DNA of 64,000 nucleotides from Methylobacterium sp. CB376 (GCF_029714205.1 NZ_CP121648.1:806001-870000), one strand, 5' to 3'; counted from the stretch's first letter, positions 53,863 to 63,134 are shown. Numbers and translations are program-made. Notes: generated from the letters alone by a model not told the origin.

Positions 53863-53949
53863 ATGCCTCGAATGTTCGACTGGATCTTCTACGCCATCAT
53901 GCGTCCGCCCCCCGCCCTGCTGCTCTGGGACCACCTGCGCAACCGCTGA
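53863..53949 (+). CDS. Possible 28-residue membrane micropeptide
   Basis: ATG at 53863 opens MPRMFDWIFYAIMRPPPALL then LWDHLRNR, a hydrophobic Trp/Phe/Leu-rich peptide unlike the Arg/Ala noise in surrounding frames. No strong ribosome site is seen. It could be a genuine microprotein or chance. Confidence 0.3.
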   Translation: MPRMFDWIFYAIMRPPPALLLWDHLRNR

Positions 53950-54390
53950 GCTGCGCACCGGACCAGCGATCGTCCGAGCGCTCCGGGACGCGCGGCCGGG
54001 CCGCTCGCGCGGGGGGCCGGACCGCGTCATCGTCGCCCTGCCCGCACCTTAAGGTGTCACTGTTGGTGAGAATACGCCGCGGCGAGGGCTGCGGCGGCCC
54101 GGCCTCACCCCGTTCGCAGAATCGCCGGGTTGTCGCCTCTCCGGGCCTTGACCGCGCCTGCCTCGCCCAGCGCGGCCGCAGGCGGCCGCGCCTTCTCCCC
54201 ATCCGGGGCCTCGCAGACGCTGGGCCGACCGGCTCGGGCCCAGCTCGGATGCTCCGCAGCGGCGTGACGGTGCGGAGGATCTCGGCGGTCATGCCCGGCA
54301 CGGCGGCGAAGGCGCCGCGCGCCGGGGGCCGCACGCGCTGCATCGAGGGCGCGGGCGGCGCGATCCAGGACCGGATCCCCCCGCCCTCGG
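53950..54390. other. Gene-free gap
   Basis: I see no plausible gene in these 440 bases. The only frames are Arg/Ala/Pro-rich in every phase, and no clear hairpin or repeat stands out. Confidence 0.4.
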
Positions 54391-54642
54391 TCAGACATCG
54401 GTGCCGCCCGGGCGAGGCGGCTCATCGGCCTGCGCGCGGTCGTGCGGAACGTCGTCGCCGAAGCCGATGACGTGCGCCGCCGCGGCGCGGGCCTCGATCG
54501 CGGCGGCATCCGCGTCGAACTCGGCCGCCATGGCGGTCAAGGCCGCCACCGCAGGATCGTTCTGGTTGTACAAGTGCTTCGCGAGCCGACGGCACTGCTC
54601 GGCCTTCTCGCGAAAATACGCGGCGTCCTGCACGATCCTCAC
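54391..54642 (-). CDS. Conserved small Rhizobiales protein
   Basis: The 83-residue protein begins MRIVQDAAYFREKAEQCRRL then AKHLYNQNDPAVAALTAMAA, the pattern of a family very common in Bradyrhizobium and Methylobacterium (YREKAEQCRRLA... A..EFEA). It is a mostly helical cytoplasmic protein of unknown role, often present in many paralogues. The start follows GAGGATCG-type sequence. Upstream DNA is AT-richer. Confidence 0.75.
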   Translation of the reverse strand: MRIVQDAAYFREKAEQCRRLAKHLYNQNDPAVAALTAMAAEFDADAAAIEARAAAAHVIGFGDDVPHDRAQADEPPRPGGTDV

Positions 54643-55169
54643 CTCGTCGAAGGCGAAGCTCGGCGCCTTTTCCGTGCGCCCGATCTAGCGCGCAAGGAAC
54701 AATCGTTCACGCGCAAACATGCCACCAGCGTGGATATAGGCCATCATACCTAGACCCCCATCCGAAGCTTGCTCATATTTTACGTATCTATACAGAGCTT
54801 CATGCCGCCACATGCGCCGCATCTGCTTGCATCGCCGTCACCCGGCGGCGCGTGGCCGATCCCGCGAGGGCCGAGGCGCGACGGGCCGCGTTCGACCGGG
54901 GACGGCGCCCGGTCGTCCCGATGCTGCTCACGGTTGACTCGACCGGGATGGCTGCCCGCGAAGGCGCGCACCGCCGCGCCCGCGGCTCGGCTTCGGGGCG
55001 CGGCCCGCGGGTCGTCGCGCGGGATTCCGGGGCGCCGCCGCAGAGGCGTGATCCTGAGCTTAACCTTTGATATCGAAAGAATCTGAGCGCCATCCGGCGT
55101 CGCCTTGGATGCCGGCCTCGTTCCCTGCCGCGAGGGCACCGGCTCGTTCCGCCGGGCGTTCGTGTCGAC
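54643..55169. other. Gene-free region, with AT-rich stretch near 54,700-54,790
   Basis: The first 150 bases are AT-richer and may hold the promoter of the minus-strand gene at 54642. The remainder has only Arg-rich shadow frames. Nothing else identifiable. Confidence 0.4.
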
Positions 55170-55531
55170 GCGTTCTCCTCCCCACCGGCACCTCGGCGCA
55201 GCATGACTCGTAGGAACGGATGAGATCGAAGGCGCGCCGGCATCATTCGTAGCGTCGCGGTTGAGGTGCGCCGTCGCGAGAACCGTGCGGGTAAAGCGCA
55301 CCGTATGGAGCAGGTCCTCCGGGAGCATGCGGCTGCGCAGGACCCGGCCGCGCCCGTCGCGCCACGTCTCGGTCGCGGCGTCGAACCAGCGCCCGCCCTG
55401 AAGGCGACCCGTTGCAGGTGAGGCCGCCCGCAGCCCTCGCAGCGCCCGCCGGCGCGCCGGAAGCGGATCACGTCGGAGAGCCGGGGCCAGTCGATCGGGT
55501 CGAAGCCGCGGTGCTCGGGTCGGATCGGCAT
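55170..55531 (-). pseudogene. Decayed small HNH-endonuclease-like gene
   Basis: The start MPIRPEHRGFDPIDWPRLSD, then VIRFRRAGGRCEGCGRPHLQ, matches a family of short HNH proteins found in alphaproteobacteria and phages. After HLQR the frame shifts to GGRWFDAATETWRDGRGRVL and, further on, TRTVLATAHLNRDATND, the expected first His region of the HNH motif. A second shift then yields LRSHPFLRVML where LRxLCQRCHML is expected. Two frame breaks and loss of the last His/Cys residues make it inactive. Confidence 0.6.
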
Positions 55532-55584
55532 CGGTGAGATCGGCGCCCTGATCGGCGCAGGCTACGGCGGAGTTCGTGATCCCG

Positions 55585-55740
55585 CTAGGCCGCCTTCCCG
55601 AACTCCCAGACGGTCACGCCGCGGCAGCGCCCGGGCTTGGCCTTGCACGAGGTCCAGAGGTGTGTCGTCAGGTACGCCTCTGCCAGCTCGAACACCGGGT
55701 AGGAGCAGGGCATCATCACGCCGCACCGGTCACCCCGCAT
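55585..55740 (-). CDS. Small hypothetical protein
   Basis: A frame of 51 residues from 55740 (or 43 from 55716) reads CSYPVFELAEAYLTTHLWTS followed by CKAKPGRCRGVTVWEFGKAA. It has natural-looking composition with three Cys. No family recognised. The start codon is uncertain because no clear ribosome site precedes any Met. Confidence 0.45.
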   Translation of the reverse strand: MRGDRCGVMMPCSYPVFELAEAYLTTHLWTSCKAKPGRCRGVTVWEFGKAA

Positions 55741-55855
55741 AGCGCTCCGATCGCTTCTTTCCGCAAATTTCAACTGAGGGAGCCAGCCGAATGACCTTGC
55801 AATGCACGGAGAGGCGAGACATTATGGCAGATGAGGAAGAAAAAAGAAAAAGTGC

Positions 55856-56119
55856 ATGTCCAGAATTGCTTGGTTCGTGGCCGGATTGCTCTGCACAAGC
55901 TCTGTTAATTCATATGCGCAAGAGAAGCCATGTGGCCCATTTTGTCAGGATTGCGTGGACCGCTTGAATATACCAAGAGACTCTAGCGGAAATCTAATAT
56001 TCAAGATGTCTCCAGTCAGCAAGGCAACATTCAAGGAGTGCATCGCGAGTTCGATGCCGAATGGTGGCCCTCGCTCCAACGCTCGCACCTCAAATGCGAA
56101 GAAGCTCCGCGTTTTCTGA
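55856..56119 (+). CDS. AT-rich small exported Cys-containing protein
   Basis: The 87-residue precursor has a signal peptide (SRIAWFVAGLLCTSSVNSYA). A Cys-rich first mature segment EKPCGPFCQDCVDRLNIP is followed by NLIFKMSPVSKATFKECIAS. Its GC content is far below the window average and codons end in A/T, so it was acquired horizontally. No known family. It sits with the AT-rich PAP2 gene in the accessory region. Confidence 0.55.
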   Translation: MSRIAWFVAGLLCTSSVNSYAQEKPCGPFCQDCVDRLNIPRDSSGNLIFKMSPVSKATFKECIASSMPNGGPRSNARTSNAKKLRVF

Positions 56120-56591
56120 GTTTCAAAGCAGACTACAAGCCGGGGCACGGCGGCTGGCCGGGCGAGAGGGAGGCGAGGCCACGGCTCCACGCGGAGACAA
56201 GGCGCCGGGACCGGCCATCGGGTCGGCGGCCGGCATGGCGCCCCGATACTCGCCCGAGATCTGGCGGGGCTTGCCGCCGGTCCCGGCCTACGCGAGCCGC
56301 ACCAGCAGGATCGCGGGGAGGTCGAGCGCCACATCCTGTGCGATCAGCCGCTACTCCACGACCAGGATCGCCAGGACGGTCTCGTCCTCATCGTGAATGT
56401 TGCTCACGCCACTGGCGAGATCGAAGCAGGGCGGATCAGGCCCCCTTCTACGCAGCCGGCGGTGCCCGGCTGCGCGCCTCGCGGTTGATAACAAGGCCAT
56501 CAGCATTAGACAGCAAGCTACTTTTCTGCAAATCTTTGGGTGAAAATGAAACTCTGCTGCAGCGCAACGAGAAGCGTGAGGTAGCTCTGCG
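56120..56591. other. GC-rich gap between two AT-rich genes
   Basis: All six frames are interrupted or noisy. A minus-strand stretch ending SNIHDEDETVLAILVVE (56351-56405) looks protein-like and continues past one stop codon as RLIAQDVALDLPAILLVRL, so a broken small gene may be present. I cannot assign it. Confidence 0.35.
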
Positions 56592-57284
56592 ATGCTTACG
56601 ACCATCGATAATTATTTCCTCAACTTGATGGGCAGATTTGCCGGACATAACGCATTGTTGGATAGATTTGTAATAAAATTCCTTGACTTGGATTCAGTAA
56701 AGTGTCTTCCTTTCATTATGTGTATTGTTTATTTCTGGTATCGCAAGTCTGATCGAAAGTCGTACAAAATCTTTGCTATCGGAGCAGTTATCAGCGTTTT
56801 CACAGCTATATTGACTTCTAGACTGACACAGAATCTTCTTCCAATGCGGCTGCGGCCTCTTCACTCAGGCGATTCTAATTTTATTGCTCCGATCGGAACT
56901 AAAATAGAGATATTTGAGCACTGGAGTTCATTTCCGAGCGATAGTTCGGCATACGCATTTGCACTCTCAACCGCGATCTGGTACGCTTCCCGATCATTGG
57001 GAAGCTTCTTTTATGCTTGGTCGATTTTCGTCATGTGTTTGCCTCGGATTTACGCTGGCTATCATTATGCAACCGATATCATCGCTGGGGCCATCATAGG
57101 CATTTCGACAGCTATGTTTGTAAGATTTCTTCTACCCATCAACACGATTTCAAGACGTGTTGAAGCTATATCGACAACCCACCCCGGCTTGTTCAACGTA
57201 GCGTTCTTTGTTCTGATGTTCCTACTTACTACTCAGTTCAGTGATATCAGGACGGCATTCGCCTCACTGTTTAAGGCGGCTTAA
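56592..57284 (+). CDS. PAP2-superfamily membrane phosphatase, horizontally acquired
   Basis: The 230-residue protein has about six membrane helices and the three PAP2 motifs: RLTQNLLPMRLRP (C1), FPSDSSAYAFALS (C2) and RIYAGYHYATDIIAG (C3, with the nucleophilic His). In C2 the usual His of PSGH or PSDH is Ser, so the general-acid residue is missing unless supplied elsewhere. The family dephosphorylates undecaprenyl pyrophosphate or related lipids. Base composition is strikingly AT-rich with A/T-ending codons, unlike all neighbours except the gene at 55856, indicating recent transfer. Confidence 0.85.
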   Translation: MLTTIDNYFLNLMGRFAGHNALLDRFVIKFLDLDSVKCLPFIMCIVYFWYRKSDRKSYKIFAIGAVISVFTAILTSRLTQNLLPMRLRPLHSGDSNFIAPIGTKIEIFEHWSSFPSDSSAYAFALSTAIWYASRSLGSFFYAWSIFVMCLPRIYAGYHYATDIIAGAIIGISTAMFVRFLLPINTISRRVEAISTTHPGLFNVAFFVLMFLLTTQFSDIRTAFASLFKAA

Positions 57285-57339
57285 ATCTCCGGTATGATCA
57301 TGGTCCTGTGCCGCGCTATGCGCCAGCATCGGGGACGCG

Positions 57340-58767
57340 GGTCGTGTCCCTACTGGTGGTGTAGCTCGCCGGGAGCGAGAGAGCCCGCCTGCGCGCCCAT
57401 CACAGCGCTGAAGCAGGCGGGATCTCTCGCGGGGTGGTCATCGGCGGTTGCCGGGTAGGGTGGGGTTGCTGGCACCAACCGCGAACCCGAGAGACCTCCG
57501 ATGACCGACGAGATGATGAGCCTGCGCGGGCTGCTGGAGAAGAGCGCCGACGCGGACCTGCTGCGCGAGATGATCGGCTTTGCGGCCGAGCGGCTGATGG
57601 AGCTGGAGGTAGGCGGCCTGACCGGGGCGGCCCACGGCGAGAAGAGCGCCGAGCGGCTGGTCCAGCGCAACGGCTATCGTGACCGGGACTGGCAGACGCG
57701 GGCGGGCACGGTCGAGCTGCGCATCCCCAAGCTGCGCAAGGGCTCGTACTTCCCGGCTTTCCTGGAGCCGCGCCGCATGGCCGAGAAGGCACTCACCGCC
57801 GTGATCCAGGAGGCGTACATCCAGGGCATCTCGACCCGCTCGGTCGATGATCTCGTTCAAGCCATGGGCGGCACCGGCGTGTCCAAAAGCCAGGTCTCTC
57901 GGCTCTGCCAGGAGATCGACGAGCGCGTGGGCGCGTTCCTTGACCGGCCGATCGAGGGCGAGTGGCCGTCTCTCTGGATCGACGCGACCTCCGTGAAGGT
58001 GCGCCAGGACGGTCGTATCGTCTCGGTGGCGGTGATCGTGGCGGTGGGCGTGAACAGCGACGGGCGCAGAGAAGTGCTCGGCATGGACGTTGGCCCCTCC
58101 GAGGCCGAGACCTTCTGGACCGACTTCCTCCGGAAACTCGCCCGGCGCGGTCTGCGCGGCGTGAGGCTTGTGATCTCGGACGCGCACGAGGGCATCAAGG
58201 CCTCGGTTGCCAAGGTGATGAATGCCACCTGGCAGAGGTGCCGCGTCCCCTTCATGAGGACCGTGCTGGCCCACGCCGGCCGCAGCGGGCGGCGCGTCGT
58301 GTCGGCCTTCATCGCCACCGCCTTCGCCCAGGACGACGCGGAGGCCGCCCGTCAGCAGTGGCGGCGCGTGGCCGATCAACTCCGGCCCAAGGTCCCTAAA
58401 CTCGCCGCCCTGATGGACGCGGCCGAACCGGACGTGCTGGCCTACATGGGCTTTCCCGCCCAGCATCGGGTCAAGCTGCACTCCACGAACCCGCTGGAGC
58501 GCCTCAACGGCGAGATCAAGCGGCGCACCGAGGTGGTCGGCATCTTCCCCAACGAAGCCGCGATCACGCGCCTTGTTGGCGCGATCCTGCTCGAACAGAA
58601 CGACGAGTGGGCCGTCCAGCGCGCCCGCTCCATCACCCTGGAAAGCATCGCCCCCATCGGCGATGATCCCCTCGTCAGCCTGCCCACCCTGGCAGCCTGA
58701 TCGTCCCGGCCCCAGTCGGTGATCGGGGTGACCACGCCGAAGCTACACCACGCCTGGGGACACGACC
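57340..58767 (+). mobile_element. IS256-family insertion sequence
   Basis: Imperfect 27-bp terminal inverted repeats (57340-57366 and 58741-58767, 23 of 27 matching) both start GGTCGTGTCCC and end GTGGTGTAGCT. They enclose one transposase gene. Flanks (GGGACGCG on the left, GCCACCTT on the right) show no 8-bp target duplication. Confidence 0.88.
57501..58700 (+). CDS. IS256-family transposase
   Basis: The 399-residue Mutator-type transposase has a DDE site: Asp161 in [12 protein letters not shown], Asp227 in [11 protein letters not shown] and Glu near 333 in [17 protein letters not shown]-terminal [19 protein letters not shown] and [14 protein letters not shown] are typical. It is full length with no frame breaks, so the element may still be active. 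The start at 57501 follows AGACCTCCG. It uses circular-intermediate copy-out transposition, as known for the family. Confidence 0.95.
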   Translation: MTDEMMSLRGLLEKSADADLLREMIGFAAERLMELEVGGLTGAAHGEKSAERLVQRNGYRDRDWQTRAGTVELRIPKLRKGSYFPAFLEPRRMAEKALTAVIQEAYIQGISTRSVDDLVQAMGGTGVSKSQVSRLCQEIDERVGAFLDRPIEGEWPSLWIDATSVKVRQDGRIVSVAVIVAVGVNSDGRREVLGMDVGPSEAETFWTDFLRKLARRGLRGVRLVISDAHEGIKASVAKVMNATWQRCRVPFMRTVLAHAGRSGRRVVSAFIATAFAQDDAEAARQQWRRVADQLRPKVPKLAALMDAAEPDVLAYMGFPAQHRVKLHSTNPLERLNGEIKRRTEVVGIFPNEAAITRLVGAILLEQNDEWAVQRARSITLESIAPIGDDPLVSLPTLAA

Positions 58768-59064
58768 GCCACCTTGCCTCTGTGTGAGTCTCTGTGGCCC
58801 TTCACGGACCGAACGCCAGACCTTCTCCAAGTACGCCACAGCGACAGCCTGCCGTACCTTGGCCTCCACGGGGTCACGGGTGCGCAGCGACGTACGAACG
58901 TCCTTGGCCTTGTCCGAGATGACGAGGTGTACCTCCCCCTCCCCTATCGGGATGGTAAGCTTCATGCCTCGCACCTTCGCGGCTACGTCTGCCGGAATGC
59001 GCTGAACCAGTTGGTGGTAGGAGGAACCTGAACGCCTCATCGGGCGGGCCATCTGAAGGGGCAT
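58768..59064 (-). pseudogene. N-terminal fragment of a tyrosine integrase (DUF6538-type), cut by IS256
   Basis: From 59064 the frame reads [20 protein letters not shown], then [20 protein letters not shown] and [19 protein letters not shown], the N-terminal core-binding part of phage-type integrases with the familiar LxTRDPxEAKxR motif. It runs into the right end of the insertion sequence at 58767. The catalytic Arg/His/Tyr portion is not found on the other side, so the insertion was accompanied by a deletion or rearrangement. Confidence 0.75.
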
Positions 59065-59150
59065 GTTGAACGCATCTGTTGAACAGCCAGATGCCAGCCA
59101 ACCCACTCAGATCAGGATGCTTTTGAGGCGTCAACCACTTAGGGAGTGGT

Positions 59151-59177
59151 TGGTGCCCAGGAGAGAAGTCGCAAATC
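59151..59177 (-). other. tRNA-3'-end-like remnant, possible integrase attachment site
   Basis: The minus strand reads ...TCTCTCCTGGGCACCA, the usual 3' end (acceptor stem plus CCA) of alphaproteobacterial tRNAs whose 5' end is GCCCAGG. The T-loop part is degenerate (TTTGCGAC instead of TTCGANTC) and no rest of a tRNA follows. It lies 87 bp upstream of the integrase fragment, where an att site is expected. It is preceded by an AACCACT/AGTGGTT hairpin. Confidence 0.4.
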
Positions 59178-59202
59178 GTAATGAAATCAAAGGCGATGGA
59201 GC

Positions 59203-59264
59203 AAGGTGCGGGATTCCGCGGCCCTTTGAGGCGCAAGGGCAATTTTCGACGCTTCCCGCACCTT
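59203..59264. repeat. Two-tier inverted repeat
   Basis: Perfect 11-bp outer arms AAGGTGCGGGA / TCCCGCACCTT (59203-59213 with 59254-59264) enclose perfect 6-bp inner arms GCCCTT / AAGGGC (59221-59226 with 59235-59240). It is a strong structured element in a gene-free stretch; it may be a terminator or island-end structure. Confidence 0.7.
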
Positions 59265-59651
59265 CTTGGGCGCGTAATGGGCAAGAGAGGGAACCTCTGG
59301 GTGGATGGGCTGACACAAGATCCGGCTGCAGCCGGAGCGGCGCTCGGGCTTCCAGAGCAGCACGTCGAGGCGCGGGCTGATGACCTAACGCGAGCCGTAC
59401 CCGACCGCTTGGGCCCCCTCCCCTGCCCGTCCAGAGTTAGGCCCGCCGCCGCACAGCAGAGCGTGACAGTACCGCCCAGGACGGGAGCACGTGACCCGTT
59501 CCGGACATCGCACTTCGCCGCCCCAGAGGTCCGCTTCAGCTGGCGAAGCGGACGCTCGGCCGCTTCAGATGCATCGGTATCGGTCGGCCACCTGCACGGC
59601 GTCCGATCGCAGGGTGCGTACGTCCGCTCCCGCCACCGCCTTGCCTCCTGC

Positions 59652-60421
59652 CTAGTGGGCATCACGAAGTCGGCCCCCGCCCGGATGCCGGTCGGCCAGC
59701 GGGTCGTGATCGTCTTGAGGCGGGTGTAGAACCGGACGCCCTCCGGCCCGTGCATGTGGTGGTCGCCGAACAGCGACGCCTTCCAGCCGCCGAAGGAGTG
59801 GAAGGCCATCGGGACCGGGATCGGCACGTTGATGCCGACCATCCCGACCTCGATCTGGTGGGCGAATTCCCGCGCGGCGTCGCCGTCCCGGGTGAAGATC
59901 GCCGTGCCGTTGCCGAATTCGTGCGCGTTGATGAGCTCCGCCGCCGTGGCGTAATCGGGGACGCGGGCCACGGCGAGCACCGGCCCGAAGATCTCCTCCT
60001 CGTAGATCCGCATCTCGGGCGTGACGCGGTCGAACAGCGTGCCGCCGACGAAGAAGCCGTTCTCGTAGCCCTGGAGCGTCAGGCCGCGCCCGTCGACGAG
60101 GAGCTCGGCGCCCTCGGCGACGCCCTGGTCGATGTAGCCGCGCACCTTGTCGAGGTGCTGGCGCGTGACGAGCGGCCCCATCTCGGCCTCCGGATCGGTG
60201 CCGGGGCCGACCTTCAGCGCGCGCACCTTCGGGACCAGCCGCGCGATCAGCGCGTCGGCGGTCTTCTCGCCCACCGGCATCGCCACCGAGATCGCCATGC
60301 AGCGCTCGCCCGCCGAGCCGTAGGCGGCGCCCATCAGCGCGTCGACCGCCTGGTCGAGGTCGGCGTCCGGCATGATGATCATGTGGTTCTTGGCGCCGCC
60401 GAGCGCCTGGGCGCGCTTCCT
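59652..60421 (-). pseudogene. mmsA: C-terminal half of methylmalonate-semialdehyde dehydrogenase
   Basis: About 255 residues match the end of CoA-acylating methylmalonate-semialdehyde dehydrogenase: [36 protein letters not shown] (catalytic Cys in GERCMA), [50 protein letters not shown] and a C-terminal GADFVMPT. The N-terminal half, about 245 residues, is missing: similarity stops at 60421 where plus-strand foreign sequence begins. At the 3' end the expected TAG is one base out of frame, so the frame reads on for 260 codons. The gene is a remnant. Confidence 0.85.
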
Positions 60422-60665
60422 CTGGCTCGTCGCGGTCGACGCCTACGCCTCCACCCTCAACTACACCGCCTTCCTGCGGAACCGGGCCCGGCGCGTCTTC
60501 CGCTGCGCCGGCGCCGATGCGCAATTCGCGGCGGCCGGCTGCCCGGATCTCGTGCGCGTCCTGCCCCAGACCGCGTTCCAGCGCACCGACTGGCGGATGC
60601 CGCATCCCGACAGCCGCGAGACGCGGCGCTGCCGGCCGCGCCTTCATGGTCCGCCGTGTCGGTGA
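60421..60665 (+). pseudogene. Fragment of an unidentified plus-strand gene
   Basis: Immediately after the mmsA break the plus strand reads [20 protein letters not shown], then NRARRVFRCAGADAQFAAAG and CPDLVRVLPQTAFQRTDW, with natural composition, then becomes noise-like. No start codon belongs to it because its 5' part is fused to mmsA in the other direction. I do not recognise the family. Confidence 0.4.
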
Positions 60666-60850
60666 GGAGCGCGGCCGCTCCTATCCTTATCGACACCCCG
60701 ACTGAGGCGATTTCGATCGGGCGACGAGGCGGGTGTGAAAGAATCGTTCCTCCGGTCGCGCCACCCACTCGCCGAGGCTGGGAGGATGCGGCACAATCGA
60801 TGCGTATAGATCGCATGGATCAAGCGATCATCGCCAGCGCAGAGGACGCC

Positions 60851-62056
60851 ATGCTCAATCGTCGTGCATTCCTGACGCAGACCGCCCTCGCTGCCGCCGC
60901 GCTCGGCGCGCCGGCCCTGCTGCGGGGCGCCGCGGCAGCCGACGGCGCTCTTACGGTCGGGGCACCGCTGCCGATGTCCGGAGCCTTCGCGGCGAACGGG
61001 AAGTTCGCGGCGCTCGGCGCGACCTTCGCGGCGGAAGAGGTCGGCACGGTGCTCGGCCGCAAGGTCGTCGCGCGCGATCTCGACACCGAGGGTAAGCCGG
61101 CTACGGCGGCCCGCAAGGTTCAGGAAGCGATGGCCGAGGGCACGCGGCTCTTCGCCGGCGGCATCCTGTCCTCGGAGGCGCTCGTCATGGGCAAGGAGGT
61201 GAGCAACGGCGGCGGGGTGTTCTTCACCACCGCGGGTGCCGACGAGATCACCGGCAAGGAGTGCAACCGGGGAACCTTCCGCTGGAGTGTACCCACCTTC
61301 GGGGCGATCGCCCAGACCGTGCGCCCGCTGATCGAGCAGATGCCGCAGGCCAAGCGCTGGTACACGATCACACCGCAATACGTCTTCGGCGAGGGGCTCC
61401 TCGCCGCCGCCAAAGCGGTCTTCCAAGAGAAGGGGGTCGAGCACGTCGGCAACAGCTACCACTCGCTCGCCGAGAAGGAGTTCAGCGGCTATCTCACGAA
61501 CGCCGTTGCGGCCAAGCCCGACGTGCTGTTGATCCTGAGCTTCGGCTCACAATCCTCGGACACCATGCGGCAGGCCGTCAGCTTCGGCCTGAAGAAGCGC
61601 ATGACCATCGTGCTCGCCTGGGCCTCCGGCCTGGAGCAGTTCGAGGCGCTGGGCCCCGACCTCTGCGAGGGCATCTATTTCGGCGCGCAGTACTGGCACG
61701 CCGTGGACACGCCCCTGAACAAGGCCCTCGTCGCCAAGGTGCGCGAGACGCACAAGTTCAGCCCGAACTACTCGTTCGCCGGATCCTACCTGCTCACCAA
61801 GTTGCTGCTCGACGCGGCCGCCAAGGCCGGCTCGGCCGAGGGATCAGCGGTGATAAAGGCGCTCGAAGGGCTGACCTATGCCGGCCTCACTGGCGAGGAG
61901 GAGATCCGCGCTGCCGACCATCAAGTCATCAAGAACTACTACCTGCTCAAGGGAAAACCCAAATCTGCGATGGCCGACAAGGACGATTTCGTCGATATCG
62001 TCAGCTCTGGCAAATCGTTCCTTTCGCCCGAGGCCTCTGGCTGCAAGATGAGCTGA
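60851..62056 (+). CDS. ABC transporter substrate-binding protein, branched-chain amino acid/urea type
   Basis: The 401-residue precursor starts at 60851 after AGAGGACGCC and has a twin-arginine-like signal (NRRAFLTQTALAAAALGAPA). The periplasmic binding fold of the Peripla_BP_6 type follows: LTVGAPLPMSGAFAANGKFA, LDTEGKPATAARKVQEAMAE, ILSSEALVMGKE, YTITPQYVFGEGLLAAAKAV and FAGSYLLTKLLLDAA. It delivers an amino acid, amide or related ligand to the permeases encoded downstream. The ligand cannot be told. An upstream Met at 60815 is possible. Confidence 0.9.
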   Translation: MLNRRAFLTQTALAAAALGAPALLRGAAAADGALTVGAPLPMSGAFAANGKFAALGATFAAEEVGTVLGRKVVARDLDTEGKPATAARKVQEAMAEGTRLFAGGILSSEALVMGKEVSNGGGVFFTTAGADEITGKECNRGTFRWSVPTFGAIAQTVRPLIEQMPQAKRWYTITPQYVFGEGLLAAAKAVFQEKGVEHVGNSYHSLAEKEFSGYLTNAVAAKPDVLLILSFGSQSSDTMRQAVSFGLKKRMTIVLAWASGLEQFEALGPDLCEGIYFGAQYWHAVDTPLNKALVAKVRETHKFSPNYSFAGSYLLTKLLLDAAAKAGSAEGSAVIKALEGLTYAGLTGEEEIRAADHQVIKNYYLLKGKPKSAMADKDDFVDIVSSGKSFLSPEASGCKMS

Positions 62057-62268
62057 GATGCGCAGCGGACCGGCTCCTTGCGGACGGAAACGGCCGGATC
62101 CCGCGTGCCGGCCCCAACCTGGGGTGTCGACCGGTCGCGGATCGTCCGGCCTCGCAATACCCCCACCGGTGACCCGAGCGCTCCCGCGCGGCTCTCGCCC
62201 GTGCGCAAGTTGCTCCGAATGAGGTCGAGGGCGGGAATGGGCATTCAGACCGGCCGGCAGAGGCTCGC

Positions 62269-63123
62269 GTGACCTACCTGTTCCAGATTCTCAACGGTAT
62301 CGGCCTGGGGATGCTCTACTTCCTGCTCGCCGTGGGATTGAGCGTGATCTTCGGGCTGCTGCAATTCGTGAACTTCGCTCACGGGGCCTTCTACATGCTT
62401 GGGGCGTATCTCGCCTACGAAATGGTCGCGCGCGGGGTCAGCTTCTGGCTGGCGCTCCCGCTCGCCTGCCTCGGCGTGGGCGCGCTCGCCGCCCTCACTG
62501 AGGCCGTGCTGCTGCGCCGGATCTACGCGCAGGCGCACACTTTCCACATCCTCGCGACGGTGGGCCTCGCGTTGGTGGTGCAGGAGCTCGTGATCATCAT
62601 CTGGGGACCGATCGGCGGCAATCTCGCGCCGCCCGAGGGCCTATCCGGCGTCGTCATTCTCGGCGACTTCATCTATCCCGAGTACCGGCTCTTCGTGATC
62701 GCGCTCACGGCTCTGCTCGCCGCAGCCCTGTGGTGGCTCTTGGAGGGCACGCGCGTCGGGGCGATCGTGCGCGCGGGCTCCGAATCGCCGGAGGACATGG
62801 CGCTCCTCGGCTATGACACCCGCCGCATCAACACGGCGGTGTTCGGGCTCGGCGCCGGGCTCGCGGGGCTCGCGGGGGCGCTCGCCGCGCCGATCCGCGG
62901 CGTCGACCCGTTCATGAGTGTCGAGGCGCTGAGCGTCGCCTTCGTAGTCGTGGTGATTGGCGGCATGGGCAGCTACGCCGGGGCGCTGGCGGCGGGGCTC
63001 GCGGTTGGCATCGCGCAGAGCCTGATGGCGACGCTCTGGCCCGAGGGCGCCCGGCTCGTGATCTATCTCGGCATGGCGGGAATTATCGTCATGATGCCGC
63101 GGGGCCTGTTCGGGCGCGCGTGA
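62269..63123 (+). CDS. ABC transporter permease, LivH type
   Basis: The 284-residue membrane protein uses a GTG start at 62269 after CAGAGG. It has about eight helices and LivH motifs: LFQILNGIGLGMLYFLLAVG, GLLQFVNFAHGAFYMLGAYL, VRAGSESPEDMALLGYD (the EAA-like loop that contacts the ATPase), GLAGALAAPIRGVDPFM and VIGGMGSYAGALAAG. It forms half of the inner-membrane channel. It lies 210 bp after the binding-protein gene and abuts the LivM-like gene. Confidence 0.92.
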   Translation: MTYLFQILNGIGLGMLYFLLAVGLSVIFGLLQFVNFAHGAFYMLGAYLAYEMVARGVSFWLALPLACLGVGALAALTEAVLLRRIYAQAHTFHILATVGLALVVQELVIIIWGPIGGNLAPPEGLSGVVILGDFIYPEYRLFVIALTALLAAALWWLLEGTRVGAIVRAGSESPEDMALLGYDTRRINTAVFGLGAGLAGLAGALAAPIRGVDPFMSVEALSVAFVVVVIGGMGSYAGALAAGLAVGIAQSLMATLWPEGARLVIYLGMAGIIVMMPRGLFGRA

Positions 63124-63134
63124 GGGCTGTCGCG

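Noticed and set aside
58874..59651. Open continuation of the mmsA frame for 260 codons past MPT
   Set aside because: The similarity to mmsA ends at the usual C terminus and a TAG lies one base out of frame; the continuation has no recognisable protein features and is read-through.
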